The notes below the pieces were generated by a model, which worked only from the letters and a program-made list of their open reading frames with translations, was not told the origin of the DNA and ran no database searches. Below are positions 12,423 through 23,903 of a stretch of DNA of 64,000 bases, piece after piece. Location of the stretch: assembly GCA_027382625.1 (NCBI GenBank), contig JAJKFJ010020827.1, positions 62,001 to 126,000 of the forward strand, read 5' to 3'. The translations under genes and the position numbers were made by a program. Source of the stretch: Tetmemena sp. SeJ-2015. Taxonomy: Eukaryota; Ciliophora; Spirotrichea; Sporadotrichida; Oxytrichidae. Positions within the stretch are counted from its first letter, which is position 1. Each line of letters starts with the position of its first letter.

Positions 12423-15400
12423 ATGATGTCTAAGCAATAATTCTAACAGTAGTTTACTCGTGGAGACAATCACCCAAGAGCTAATTTAGTCAGCCAGCAC
12501 GATGAAAAATTCTTCGAGCGCCTGCGATCCTTCGTCCACTTCAACGAGATACAAGATGAAATAGAAAGCAAGGAGCAGACTTTCACGAAGTGAAATGACA
12601 AGCACTTGCGGATTAACACTGATGACAAGAGAGACAAGGTTAAAGTTAATATTGGCTCGGCTTCGGAGGAATTAATGTGAACTCTACAGATACAAACTCT
12701 CACAATCCGATCGTCGAGGCCATAGTCCGCAAATTAGAAACCTCAAGTAAATCAAAGCCAACGAGTATCAGTACGAAATTAGGAAGCCAGCTTCTCTTAT
12801 ACAGTCTAGCGAGAAGGGCTAGAAAGTTTCATTCTCGCATCAATACGCTGAACTTAAGAAAGCTCTTCATATTGAATCAAATTCAACAGAAAGCATTATG
12901 CCACAGAAACATTCCGATGGTGATTTCAATTTCGTTTTCCCAAGACCACAATCAGTTGAGCCACTCATTTAGGATTAGTTTAATCACAGACCTGGGAAAA
13001 CCGGCCTCGATAATTTGAATGTATACCAAACTCTTAATTTCAAAGCAGATCATTCAAATCCACAGGCCATACAATATAGTAAGAACACAAATTGAAAGCC
13101 GCCTCTACCCATGATACCAATGAAGAGTTAGCACGGCCACCATAATACATCAATAGATTCCTTGGGGGAAGTTTAAATACATTACACCACTCTACTTGTT
13201 ATGTGTTTTAAGATCAGGCGAGAATGAATCTATTGAATAATTACCACAAAATGAGGAACCTCACCACTTAATTTTAACTTTGGATGAGTAAGAGTAGCAG
13301 ATGCAGATGCCTAAGATAATTTCAAGTGCGAGTGACTTACTCAGCAAATATAAGCACCAGGATTAGCACACCATTTAATAAATACGTAGCACCAAGAATT
13401 AAGAGAACTACAACCAGTTAAACTATTTTCTGCCACAGAGTAGACAGACTTCCTCAGCTCAATAACTTCTGATTCAAAACGAGGATGAAGAACCTATTTT
13501 TGAAATTATGTTCTCGAATTTTATAGTGCTAGTTGATCCAGACATGGTCTATAAGAGTTAGAAGCCCTTAGTAGCCCCAGCTTATTAAGAAAGGCTATTT
13601 GACAATCTCTAAGCTAAGTTGCAGAAGTTTCAGCGTAAGGAGGTCACCACAGCCTCTTCGAAGATAAAGTACATACCAGATTCAACCCAGCCCAAAATGA
13701 TAACGTATCCCAGTCAGAGCTATATGAAGACTTTCAAGCCAGATTTCAAGCTAGATCCCTAGACAGTCGTAGAGCAACTCAGGAAGAAGTAGTTTAGAGA
13801 TCAGCTGCTTAGGATGCATTTTTAGAAGGAGCAGCAGATAGATCAAATGATAGACCAGGCCATCAAATCTCAATAGAACTTGCCCGGGCTTTCGAATCAG
13901 TTACAAAATGTGAAGATCACTCATGGAAAGTTAGCCTAGTAAAGAGGCTAGAAAACGACGAGCAACTCAGCAAACGCGATTAACATCTACCCCAAATAGG
14001 AGGATGAAGATAAGAACGACCAGGAGAAGGTATTCCCTCTCAAGAGATTCCTCAAGGACTAGAGTGTTAAAGATATCATACAGAGGAAGAAAAATTAGGG
14101 CTAGATTGGTTAAATAGGAGGTGGCGGCAGCTTTCAAATTAATGTGGAGAGACTTAAGACAAGGTCAATTGCAAATACGCCACCAGGAGAGATGTAAGAA
14201 GTTCAAGTACCTAAGTCTGCACTTAGTGCTCAGAAGTAGGACTTGATAGTAATTGATTAGACTCAGTAAGAAGCATTAAAGGCAGAGTCTTCCAAGAAAG
14301 AATTGAGGAACGCCATTATGTAAGCGAGACTAGAGAAGTAGAGAAAGGAGTAAGAGGAGAAGAAATAGCAAGAGGTTTAGGATAAAATATCCAAAGAGGA
14401 GCAATAAAAGAAGGAGCTTGGTAGTAAGTTAGGCCAATTTCTACCTTCTCACCGAAATTAAAAAAGTGACACCTCCTGTGGCAGGACCTGCAACAGCACC
14501 TGCAGGTATGAGCTCTCAAGAATAACTGAGATGGGCTTTAGCAGAGGCTAAGAGAAGGAAAAAAGAGGAGGAAGATAAATAGAAGAACATGCTTTTGGAT
14601 GATAAAGTGCAAAGTTAAATCGATAAGCATAAAACCAATCTGAAGTAAGAGGAAGGTAAGTCTCCTATTAAAGACCAACTTAAGTAGTAAGAAACGCTAC
14701 TCGCTCATAGGATGAATGCTCCCAAGATCACCCTCATGCAAAGTGAGTTTGATAAGAAAAGGGATGAAGAGGAGAGAGCGAAATTCGCTGCCAAGGAATT
14801 GAGGGAGGCCATAGCTGAAGCAAAGAGACTTAAGAGATTAAAAGAGCAAGAAGAAGAAGAGAAGGTAGATTTTGAAAACGATGAGGACTTCAAAAAACTC
14901 TCCTAGGATTTAAATGCGGAGAAAGCCAAGATTTTCATTGAAAATTACTTCAGGAAGCATTTTGCTCCTAAATCGAGCCAGCAGCCTGATAAGAATTTTC
15001 TAACAGTTGATAACACAAGAAACGGATAGCCAGAAAGCTCTACCCTCTTTCAGAAGCTTCTGAAAAGCAATTAGATAAACCCTTTAAAGGCCAATAAACT
15101 GATTAATGTTATGAAGGATGCACTTAAGTTGAAGCTGAATGAACTCTAAGATAAAATTATATTTGCATCCTATTTAAGACACCTTGAAGAGATAAAAAAC
15201 TGCTAAAGAACTAGAGGACCATGAGAAAAAGTACAAAGATAATTTAAATCATCAAGTTCGAGAATTGGAGAATCTTCTCAACTAGTTAGTTTGAAATATT
15301 TATCTATAGTTAGACAATCCACTTCTGAACAACAGCGGGAATTTAAACGAGCGTGGCACTTTCTTGAATAATGAAAACATCTCCTTCAAGGGTCAGGAGG

Positions 15401-16916
15401 TGGATGCTTTTGGGCAGGCAGGCTTTCGAAAAAACTAAGACGAGGATGATGAATACCAGAGTGATAACACTTTGAACTTGAGTATCAAGACTATGAGTAA
15501 GGAGGCAGTTTCTGGTGCCAGGTTTTAATCCAAGCTTGGAAATTAAGCAGCTCAGAAAAGCGCAAAGCCTAGTAGTAGAGCTGCAGATGTGTCCGCTCGA
15601 AGAATCTAGATGAACTTCTAAACCTAGAACGCCTCCACAGTTAAAAATGCACCCAGGAATAATAAAGACCTGACTATAGCATCCAACTCCAACTATAAGA
15701 ATTACATAGCAGAAGTCAATAACTAGCAACTCAAAGAGTCTAATTGGAATACAGAGTCAAAATACTTACAAAGGCGGTAGAGAGAATAGGAAGAGATGGA
15801 AGTTGGCAACATGGAGGAGGAAAATTACACACAGTAGAAGAGGAAGAATTCTAAGAAGAAGGTGAAGAGGAAGAGTAGCAGAAAAGTTACAAAGAAGACC
15901 AAGATCTCTGATATAAGGGAATAAGTGAAGAAATAATTATTTTGCTTGAATATATCACAGAGAGTTTGAAACCGCAAATGCGTGGTGGCGTGTCATAGGT
16001 TCCTTCAGAGCAGCTGCAGTTTGAAGATACGACTACTCTCCAACCTAATCATTTGAGGCACTTCAAAGACGATTTATAGAGTAAATAGTCTCTTGTATTT
16101 TTAATTCTGTGAGCTCTGACGAAGAAGGAACTCATATCTCCCTAAGAAAGAGTAAACAGAATCCAATAACAGGAGGCAATAAAGGTGAGACATACTTCAG
16201 AGTCAATCAAGTAGGCCCGCAAAATAGATTCAAGAAGAAACTAAAGTAGCTCAAGTATAAATGTATAAATGTATATTATAGCTCTTGAATGTGGAGTAGC
16301 ATGAAGTCAAGACTTATGAAAATGAACTTTAAGAGGAGATAGAAAAGTCTAAAATGAAACGCCGACAGTTGAAATTCGAAGAGGACAGAAGGAAACTAAA
16401 ATTGTTTATTATGAATTTATGAAACAAATGCTGCTCCAAATGCACAAAGGCAAGTAGTCTGATCAAAAAGTAACTAGATTTAACGCGGGCTCTCTAGACT
16501 CTAATTCTGTGAGTTCCTCCTAAACTTCTCCCTTCAAAATGTCTTATATGAATACTGGAGTGCTAACCAGGGATGAGGATATAAGGAAGAGTCTCAGTAG
16601 ATCGAAGAAATCTGTGGTGCTGAGGAATCCTGAGATCATATCTTTCGAACAAGAACTTCAAAGAATGCAAGAGGAGGAGAATGAGGAAAGGAACAGACGT
16701 ATCCGAGAGCAGAAATACACCAGCATGGTGAGTAACTATCAATCATCAATCAAGACTGGAAGTCATCACAAGGGTGTTTAAAATACGAGACAACCTTAGA
16801 TATCCTCTGTCAGTAATACTCTCTATCAATCGCAATCATCATAGTCAATTACAGCTCCTTACTATCAATAAAATTAATTGGGCAAGTATGTCAGTGACAA
16901 GAATCTAGCTTATTGA
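12423..16916 (+). CDS. Long Gln-rich coiled-coil protein, function unknown
   Basis: ATG at 12423 (MMSKQQFQQQFTRGD) to TGA 16914-16916, roughly 1,400 residues. The best-supported block is a very long open frame from about 13200 to 14400 containing dozens of TAA/TAG Gln codons. Several GT-AG introns are clear: 20 nt at about 13079-13098 (which removes an in-frame TGA), 20 nt at about 13198-13217, 43 nt at about 14425-14467 and 21 nt at about 15288-15308. A charged coiled coil (KEQEEKKQQEVQDK, then EAIAEAKRLKRLKEQEEEE) lies at about 14330-14880. The C-terminus is Ser/Gln-rich (YVSDKNLAY). There is no catalytic domain. The N-terminal 700 bases contain a frame change that I could not assign uniquely. 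Possibly a cytoskeletal scaffold; this is inference only. Confidence 0.65.
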
Positions 16917-17139
16917 AGCCTTTAGTTTTTCCACTTAATTTTTGTATGGTTTTATTTTCTCATTACGAAACTAGATTTTATCTATTATATTTAATTTCTT
17001 AACCTTTATAAACGAAGATACTTGAAGAATCGGTTTGAAAATCTAACAATTCAGCCTTGATCCATAAAATCCTTAGGTCTTTCTTATAAATTCAAATAAA
17101 GAAAATTGAGAATAAAAACCTCCATAACTTGGTAAAATT

Positions 17140-18596
17140 TCAGTTTGGAGACTGCTTGCCTTAATTATTCTTGGTCTTATAAAAAGCTGATATCTTCTTC
17201 TGTAGATAAGAATCGGAAGTCTTGAGCAAGAGCCTATTTATAAGCTTGCTTTCACTCTGTATGGCCTCATCATCATTTAGCTTCACCTTCCTTCTCTTAA
17301 TCTATTTTCCTTGGGCGTCAAACGATAAGGAATTTAAGTTTCTAGCCCCTCCGCCTCCAAATGAATTAAACTGGCTTTCAACTTCATCAATAGTCTCCTA
17401 ATCCTTTGAAAGTATACTGCTATTGAGAGTAGCTAATTGATCATCTTAGAGAATGTTCCTCATATTAAGATTGAGAGATTTATTCATCAAGCGTCTGCTC
17501 TTATATATCTAAAGAATCTGCTAATGGTTGCTCTCGAAGATAGCTCTCTTCGGACTTTTGACGGCACTCAGCTTCTCAAGATAAGGGCTTTAAAATTATT
17601 CAGCTTCCTTATCAGAGTCAAAGGAATTGGACGCAGAGTCTAAGAGAGGACTCCTGTTGTGTGTTTCATCATAGCGCTTCCTCCTTAGCATCCTTACAGC
17701 TGCGCTCTTCAAAGCATCTATATTTATGCCCATTTTCTCTAGGTTACCTTCGAGCTCCCTCTTTGCCTTTTGCTGATTCTTGAGGAATGTGTTATTGTAT
17801 ACACTCTTCTTGAGGTTGTTGAGAACTAATGACTTGTTGATCTTGAGATTCCCTGCTACGAGCTTTCTCTCTAGAGTTCTCTCAATTTTATCAACTTCGT
17901 ACTGCATCTTGTAATCGATATTCAATCCCTTCATATATAGAGTGTTTTGAACATACTTATTTCTCTGCTTTAAAAGCGATAGCCGTTCTTGCATTTCTAC
18001 TCCAGCTTATTCTAATCGGTCAAGTCGTTTATTAACTCATCAGGTGATTTCTAACTTTCTTAATACATGCTAGGGAAATTAATGTAAAGGTATAATCTTT
18101 AATAATAATCACGTGTTTGATTCAGCTAATAACTTTAAGTCTTCTTGTGCCTCTACTTGTCTGCGGGCTTCTTGGGAGTTGTGTCGTAAATTTAGTGATC
18201 ATTAAAATTTCAACTACTTAATTATAGAGTCTCATCATTCGGTTTTAGTATTTCGGGGAAAAATTGGATTTTGGTCTATCGCTTATCTGAGTCCTCGAAA
18301 TTGATCAACTCTTCTTATGAATCATTTTGATGGATAGCATGCACACGTGTGGTATTTGCTTCCTAATCTAATATGACAGAATCTTCTAACTTTCTGAACT
18401 TAGAGAGTCCAATAGGATTTTTGATCTAGGTCTTTGACTATTTATAGTCTCTACTTTGTCTGTCTATGTTTGCAAAGCTAGCTACCTCTATGGATTTGCT
18501 CTAGCTCTACTAATTTGAAGAATTTCTAGTAGAACTCAAGCTCTGTTAGTTTAGAAGGAAGGACCTTTTGATTATTTAATTTTGCTTTGCAGCCAT
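17140..18596 (-). CDS. Low-complexity protein with short coiled coil, unknown
   Basis: Minus strand, ATG at 18594-18596 (MAAKQNQIIKRSF), stop TGA (TCA at 17140-17142). The N-terminus is Ser/Asn/Gln-rich. The centre contains a helical, charged segment (YEVDKIERTLERKL, LKNQQKAKRELEGNLEKMGI) at about 17900-17700, followed by Lys/Arg-rich stretches and a C-terminal tail ending KNNQGKQSPN. At least one intron, near 18010-18130, and one single-base frame change near 17995 are needed. No known domain is visible. The reading frame is otherwise open for long stretches despite many TAA/TAG, which is why I take it as real. Confidence 0.6.
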
Positions 18597-19110
18597 CTGG
18601 GGTTTATTAATTTTATTGAAGTGCGAGCTTGTTATTCCATTTATGCTCGTGCTTTGAGCAACATCTTAGTATAAACTCTATTATCTGAAATGGTGTTGCT
18701 GACTTTATTAGTTTGGAACACCCACTCTCAGAGATAATAAAAATATCTTATATCATACATTACTATACTAAGAGTGATCTTAGAGCTGAGAGTAGTAGTA
18801 CCTGTATTTTCGAAAGATTCAGAAAGGAAATCCTTCATACGGGATCTGTCCTTGTGCGAAATATTCAATTGCTAAGAGTAGTTAGTCTTATGATGCACAG
18901 GAGGTAAATTATTTTACCTCTCACTACTCCTTTTCATTACTTTTATTTTTCTCAATAAATCTAACCAGAAATTATAAGAAGAGAGAAGATGTTTTAATAA
19001 CAAAATTAGAATATGATAGAGATGAAAAATACTCATTGAATTAATTCAATGAAAAAATTAATTCTATTACACATAGTAATCTAATTATTTAAATTTAATG
19101 ATATCTTTAT
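18597..19110. other. AT-rich intergenic region, possible unassigned exon
   Basis: About 500 bases, AT-rich. A plus-strand open stretch at about 18713-18907 and an overlapping minus-strand stretch beginning with MKDFLSESFENTG are both open, so one of them may be an exon, but neither has a splice partner or start that I can support. Confidence 0.35.
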
Positions 19111-19119
19111 TCCTATAGG

Positions 19120-19518
19120 CTAAGCAAACCCGAGTAGTCCCACTAAGACTAAATCCGTACCTCAGATCCGCAGTTTCATGAAGTTCAAGACTCATCAACT
19201 GAGCGAGCAGTGGGACTTTAAAGTTCAATAGAAGTTTGCAAACGAGCAAAAGCAAGTGGATGTGACCAAGAGATAAAAATTAGCGATCAGCAACTCCAAT
19301 ATCTCAATCCCATCAGTTAAGTTCCTGAAACAGCACTAGAAGAAAGACAGTACTTGCGAAATGGAGATCATAACTGAGAAGGGCTTTTACTATAGAGTGG
19401 CTTTGTCCTCGGATAAGCAGCTTTTTGCAACCTAATAGCAAGAGCAATAACCCTCTCTGCCGAACTCTTACGATGTCTACTGCGAGATTAAGCTTGTGAC
19501 AGACACCATCAAAATGTG
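19120..19518 (+). CDS. Small unknown protein (5' end uncertain)
   Basis: An open frame with TAA/TAG as Gln runs from a probable splice acceptor (CCTATAG near 19119) to TGA at about 19516-19518. An internal ATG at 19178 begins MKFKTHQLSEQWDFK. The protein is hydrophilic and Gln-rich with a short hydrophobic patch GFYYRVALSS. It lies directly upstream of the flippase gene on the same strand, so it could instead be a 5' exon region of that gene. I do not recognise a family. Confidence 0.4.
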
Positions 19519-19639
19519 AAAAAACAGAGATGATTCTACGTATCAATCAAATTATCTAAAATTATATCGAATGACGACACATGATTAGCTATCTATCTAC
19601 TTGATTTTATTTCATTTGAATAGCTAATCAATCTTAAAA

Positions 19640-22600
19640 TGACAAGAGAATACTTTCGATAAGGGATTTTATAATAATTTCTAAATATATAGACATCATT
19701 GAAGTAATGAGGAATGGATTTATATTGATGAATTATTGTAGTGCCGTGTAAAAAGAAAGTGGTCCGAGGTGACAAGATGACCGTCAAGTTCTCCTCGTCC
19801 ACAACGTGCACTCAAATGGCATGAACTCTAATAAAATAGTTACCTCCAGGTAAGATGAAGAATATACTACGAATTTCACCAAATTTTATCCTTCTTCGAT
19901 GTCTAAATATTTTTCTTATCTATATATAGATATACTCTAGTTAACTGGGCTCCAAAAAGTCTAATAATTCAGTTCAGGAAGGCTGCAAATATATACTTCC
20001 TAGTTATCTCCATCCTGACTTGCATGTCTTTTTCCCCTAAGGTAAGATCATATTCTCTTTAAGTAATTGTCTATAGTAACCAGCGAGTATGATTGGTACA
20101 TTTGCATTCGTGTTGGGATGCACCATGCTTAAGGAAGCTTATGAGGTAAGAATAGTCAGGATGAGAGGAATCCTCTTATAAATTTGGAGTAACTTACTTT
20201 AACTTAGGATATCATGAGGCACCGCCAGGATAAGGAGCTGAACACTAAAACTTCTGAGGTGCACTTGCAGGCAAAGAGTGAGTTCTTCGACAGAAGGTGG
20301 GACACTATTAAGATGGGAGAGCTAGTAAAAGTCTACAAGGATGAAGAGTTCCCTGCTGACTTGCTCTTCATGAAAAGTTCCAAGGAGAATGGCTTGGCTT
20401 TTGTAGATACCATGAACTTGGATGGAGAAACTAACTTGAAAGAAAGGACCGCGCCTAAAGAGTTGCAAGAGCTTTAGGACGATGACATATGCCATCTAGA
20501 TGGAGAGATAGTTTGCGACTCACCTAATGAAAGCCTTGAAAAATGGGATGGAAACATAACTAGTCTATAGCTACCTAAGACTATAAATGTTGGGCCAAAG
20601 CAACTCTTGCTTAGAGGTTGTACTTTGAAGAACACAGAGTATATTTTGGGATTCGTGGTCTATACAGGCAACGAAACTAAGATCATGATGAATTAGAAGA
20701 AGCCGAAAACTAAAGTGAGTAACGTGATGAGAATGATGAATATGATGCTCTACTCAGTCTTCATGTTTCAGCTCCTGATTATTCTACTCTATGCAAGTTT
20801 AAGTATGATCTGGCAAGCAAATAACTCCGATATTCATCATTACCTCAACGAAGATGCATCTCCAGGGTTTGATACCTACGTAGTTAAGATGCTTACCTTT
20901 TGGGTTGCTTACTCTCATCTAATTCCAATTTCTCTCTATGTAGCCTTGGAAATGGTGAAACTTGCCTAATCATATCTTATAAGAACTGATGTCATGATAT
21001 ATGATAAAGAGACTGGCTTCTCAGTGTGCAGAAACTCAGATCTAATAGAGGAGATGGGCTAAGTAGAGTTCATCTTTTCAGACAAGACAGGTACTCTCAC
21101 TTGCAACATCATGGAGTTCAAGCAAGTTTCTTGTAATGGAATCATCTTCCACAATCAAGAGGAGATCGATAGCATAATGAAAAAGACTTTGGACGCCAAG
21201 TCAAACCCGCAAGAGGCGCAGACGAAAATTCTAATGCACTAACTCATGCACACACTTGCACTTTGTCACACAGTGGTGCTTGATTAAGATGCAAATGGTA
21301 ATAAAACTTACTAAGCGAGCAGTCCTGATGAGCTAGCTCTTGTAGATGGAGCTAAGATGGCTGGATATATATTCGCAGCTAGAAATATACCTACTCTATG
21401 TTTTAAATCCCACTTACATCGGCATAGAGAATCATCATTTCCAGCCTAAGCTAAAAGAGGTATACGAAGTCATAAATGAGTTCCCATTCGACTCAACTAG
21501 AAAGAGAATGTCTTTGATTCTCAGAAAGAAAGGAGACACTTAGGTTTTCATGCTATGTAAAGGAGCAGACTCTATCTTACTTCCAAGATGCACCATTCTC
21601 CCGGAAATGAGGGAGCAAATTGATAAGGACCTCTACTACTTTGCAACTTAGGGACTCAGAACTTTAGTTATCGGAAAGAAGTTGCTGAGTCAAGAGGTTT
21701 ATGACGCTTGGAACAAGAGATTCTAAGATGTGAATACATCAAACGATCTAGATAAGGAAGATAAACTTCTAGCACTCTATGATGAACTTGAGAAGGAACT
21801 TACTTATCTAGGGAGCACAGCTATTGAGGATTTGCTATAAGAGGATGTACCGAATACCATAAGAGACTTGATGACTGCAGGTATCAAGATGTGGGTACTG
21901 ACTGGAGATAAATAAGAAACTGCAATTGAGATTGGAAAATCTTGCAACATCATAGATCTGAAGTCTATGGACTTAATCGTCCTAAGCTCTGCGACTAAAG
22001 AGGAATTCGAAGGCAAACTTAAGGAATATTTCAATCAATATCCCTTAGAGAATAGAAAGATGACTATCGTCATTGATGGTTCAACCTTGGCATTTGCTCT
22101 TGAAGATGAGGTACTATCTACAATATTTTACTAGTTTGGTTGCAAAGCGATGTCTGTCCTTTGCTGCAGAGTTTCCCCTAAATAAAAATCTGATGTAGTA
22201 GCTCTTGCCAAAGCAAACAGCTCTAATATAACACTTGCAATTGGAGATGGTGCTAATGATGTACCTATGATTATGGAAGCACATATTGGAGTAGGAATCA
22301 GAGGAAAAGAAGGATCCTAGGCTGCCAGATCTGCAGACTACTCTATAGGCAAGTTTAGGTTCCTGAAGATGCTAGCATTTTATCATGGAAGACACGCCTA
22401 CAGGAGAATAGGCGGTTTCATTTGCTACTACTTCTACAAAAATGTCATCCTCGTCTTCTGTGAACTATACTTTGCCTTTTCAAATGGATACTCGGGCCAG
22501 ACCTTCTTTGCAGACTGGCTGACTATGCTTTATAATGCTGTTTGGACTAGTTGGCCTTGTCTTTTCACTTACATTTTCGAAAGAGATGTTGACTACTTGA

Positions 22601-23682
22601 AATCTTTGAAATCTCCTCAGCTATATGAAGCTGGCCCCAAAAAAGTGTACTTTAACTTTAAGGTATTTTGGAGGTTTATGGGCTTCTCTATCTTTCACGG
22701 GTGGATATGCTATTTCTTTATCATGCTAGGTTATGATAACCAGGTTGATGACACTGGAACAACCTATGATACGATGTACCATTCCACTCTCTCTTTTACA
22801 ATCATTGTGCATGTTGTGACCTATAAATTGCTATTAGAGGCTACGATGTGGAACTGGATTAATGTGTAAGTTTCAATATAACTTCTCATAATTATTATTA
22901 TAGAGCGATGTGCTTTGCGTCTCTTGTTCTTTACTACATCTCAGTGATAATTATCAACATGGACGGTATTGCCTCTCTCGTTCAGCCAAACATGAATGCG
23001 ACTTTCATGATGATGATCATGACTGGAAAGACTCCTTCTAACTCAATCTCACTCATTCTTTTCTTATTTATAAGACGTGGTTGTTCATCATAGTTGGGCC
23101 AATTCTATGTCTTTTACCAGACATCACCTTCACCTTCGTCCGAAAGGTATTTTATCAGTCACCTGGTGACCATGCAGTAAATCAGATGAAGACTGAGAAG
23201 GCTGAGCGAGGCAAGTCGGGTTAGAAGAGAGTGGCTAGGGGAGGGCTACCTAAGCTACCCAGAGATCGGATGAGTTTAAATCCCTTCAAGAGAATCCGGG
23301 TGAGACCAGCGACAAGAAGAATATGGACTATGTCAACACAGATATCGAGCCTGCTGAGAAAGGCAAGAAAACTCAAGCGCCTGCTCCAAACGGCCCTGAT
23401 GATGAGTACTATGACGACGAGTACTATGGAGAAGAGGACGATAACCAAGGGCCCAGTAATAAACAGGGACTCTATAAATCAACGAGGAAGGGAGTCACCT
23501 ATATGAAAAGACATAAGTGTATATCTTTAGTTGATTTATATATGAACGAATCTTAATCCTCTATTTCTCCAGCTATTTAAGGCCAAGCTTAGAAAAGGAA
23601 TACAAGGAGGAATGGACCAGCTGCCAATAAGAGTTAAGCCGCAAAAAGCAGGCCCACTTCCTAAAGACCTTTGAAAAAGTGA
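19640..23682 (+). CDS. P4-type ATPase, phospholipid flippase (DRS2/ATP8 type)
   Basis: All P4-ATPase hallmarks are present in order: N-terminal [18 protein letters not shown] and [10 protein letters not shown], actuator motif DGETNLKE (about 20417), phosphorylation motif DKTGTLT (21081-21101), nucleotide-binding ASSPDE, KGAD, TGDKQETA, GDGANDV (22243-22263), [12 protein letters not shown], and six C-terminal membrane helices ending in LCLLPD. Such enzymes move aminophospholipids from the outer to the inner leaflet of Golgi, endosome or plasma membrane, usually with a CDC50 partner, which is not seen here. Introns: 19850-19929, 20042-20076, 20146-20207, 22866-22903, 23519-23572 (80, 35, 62, 38 and 54 nt), plus a probable 28-nt intron at about 21401-21428 and one of about 32 nt near 23231-23262. 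The cytosolic tail is acidic/Tyr-rich ([10 protein letters not shown]) then basic. The stop is TGA 23680-23682. The exact start is unclear. Confidence 0.93.
23028..23071 (+). other. Non-GT-AG insertion in the flippase gene bounded by AAGAC direct repeats
   Basis: The conserved stretch [16 protein letters not shown] (TM9 region) is interrupted by 44 pyrimidine/AT-rich bases between two copies of AAGAC (23028-23032 and 23072-23076). Excision at the repeat restores the frame and gives a loop of the same length as in animal ATP8A proteins. No GT-AG pair at this site restores both frame and loop. It could be an internal eliminated sequence of germline DNA, a non-canonical intron, or two indels. 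Confidence 0.45.
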
Positions 23683-23903
23683 TTATAAAAGGCTAACGTT
23701 TATATATAAAGATAGATAGGTTAACTACAGCAACAATAACATACGCACCAACAATTTTCTAAACTATAAATTCCAGTTCTATATTACTCTTCGGTAAGTT
23801 TCTGTTATATTCCTTTTAGAGACGAAAGAGTGAAAGAATAGATAAATGAAAGGAGAGATTTTAATTCTTATTTCAAATTTAAAGAAGAGCAAAACATTTA
23901 AAC

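Noticed and set aside
22900..23110. Flippase C-terminus as a pseudogene because of the frame break
   Set aside because: All catalytic motifs and membrane helices are intact and the break is repaired by removing one small block; decay would show many unrelated lesions.
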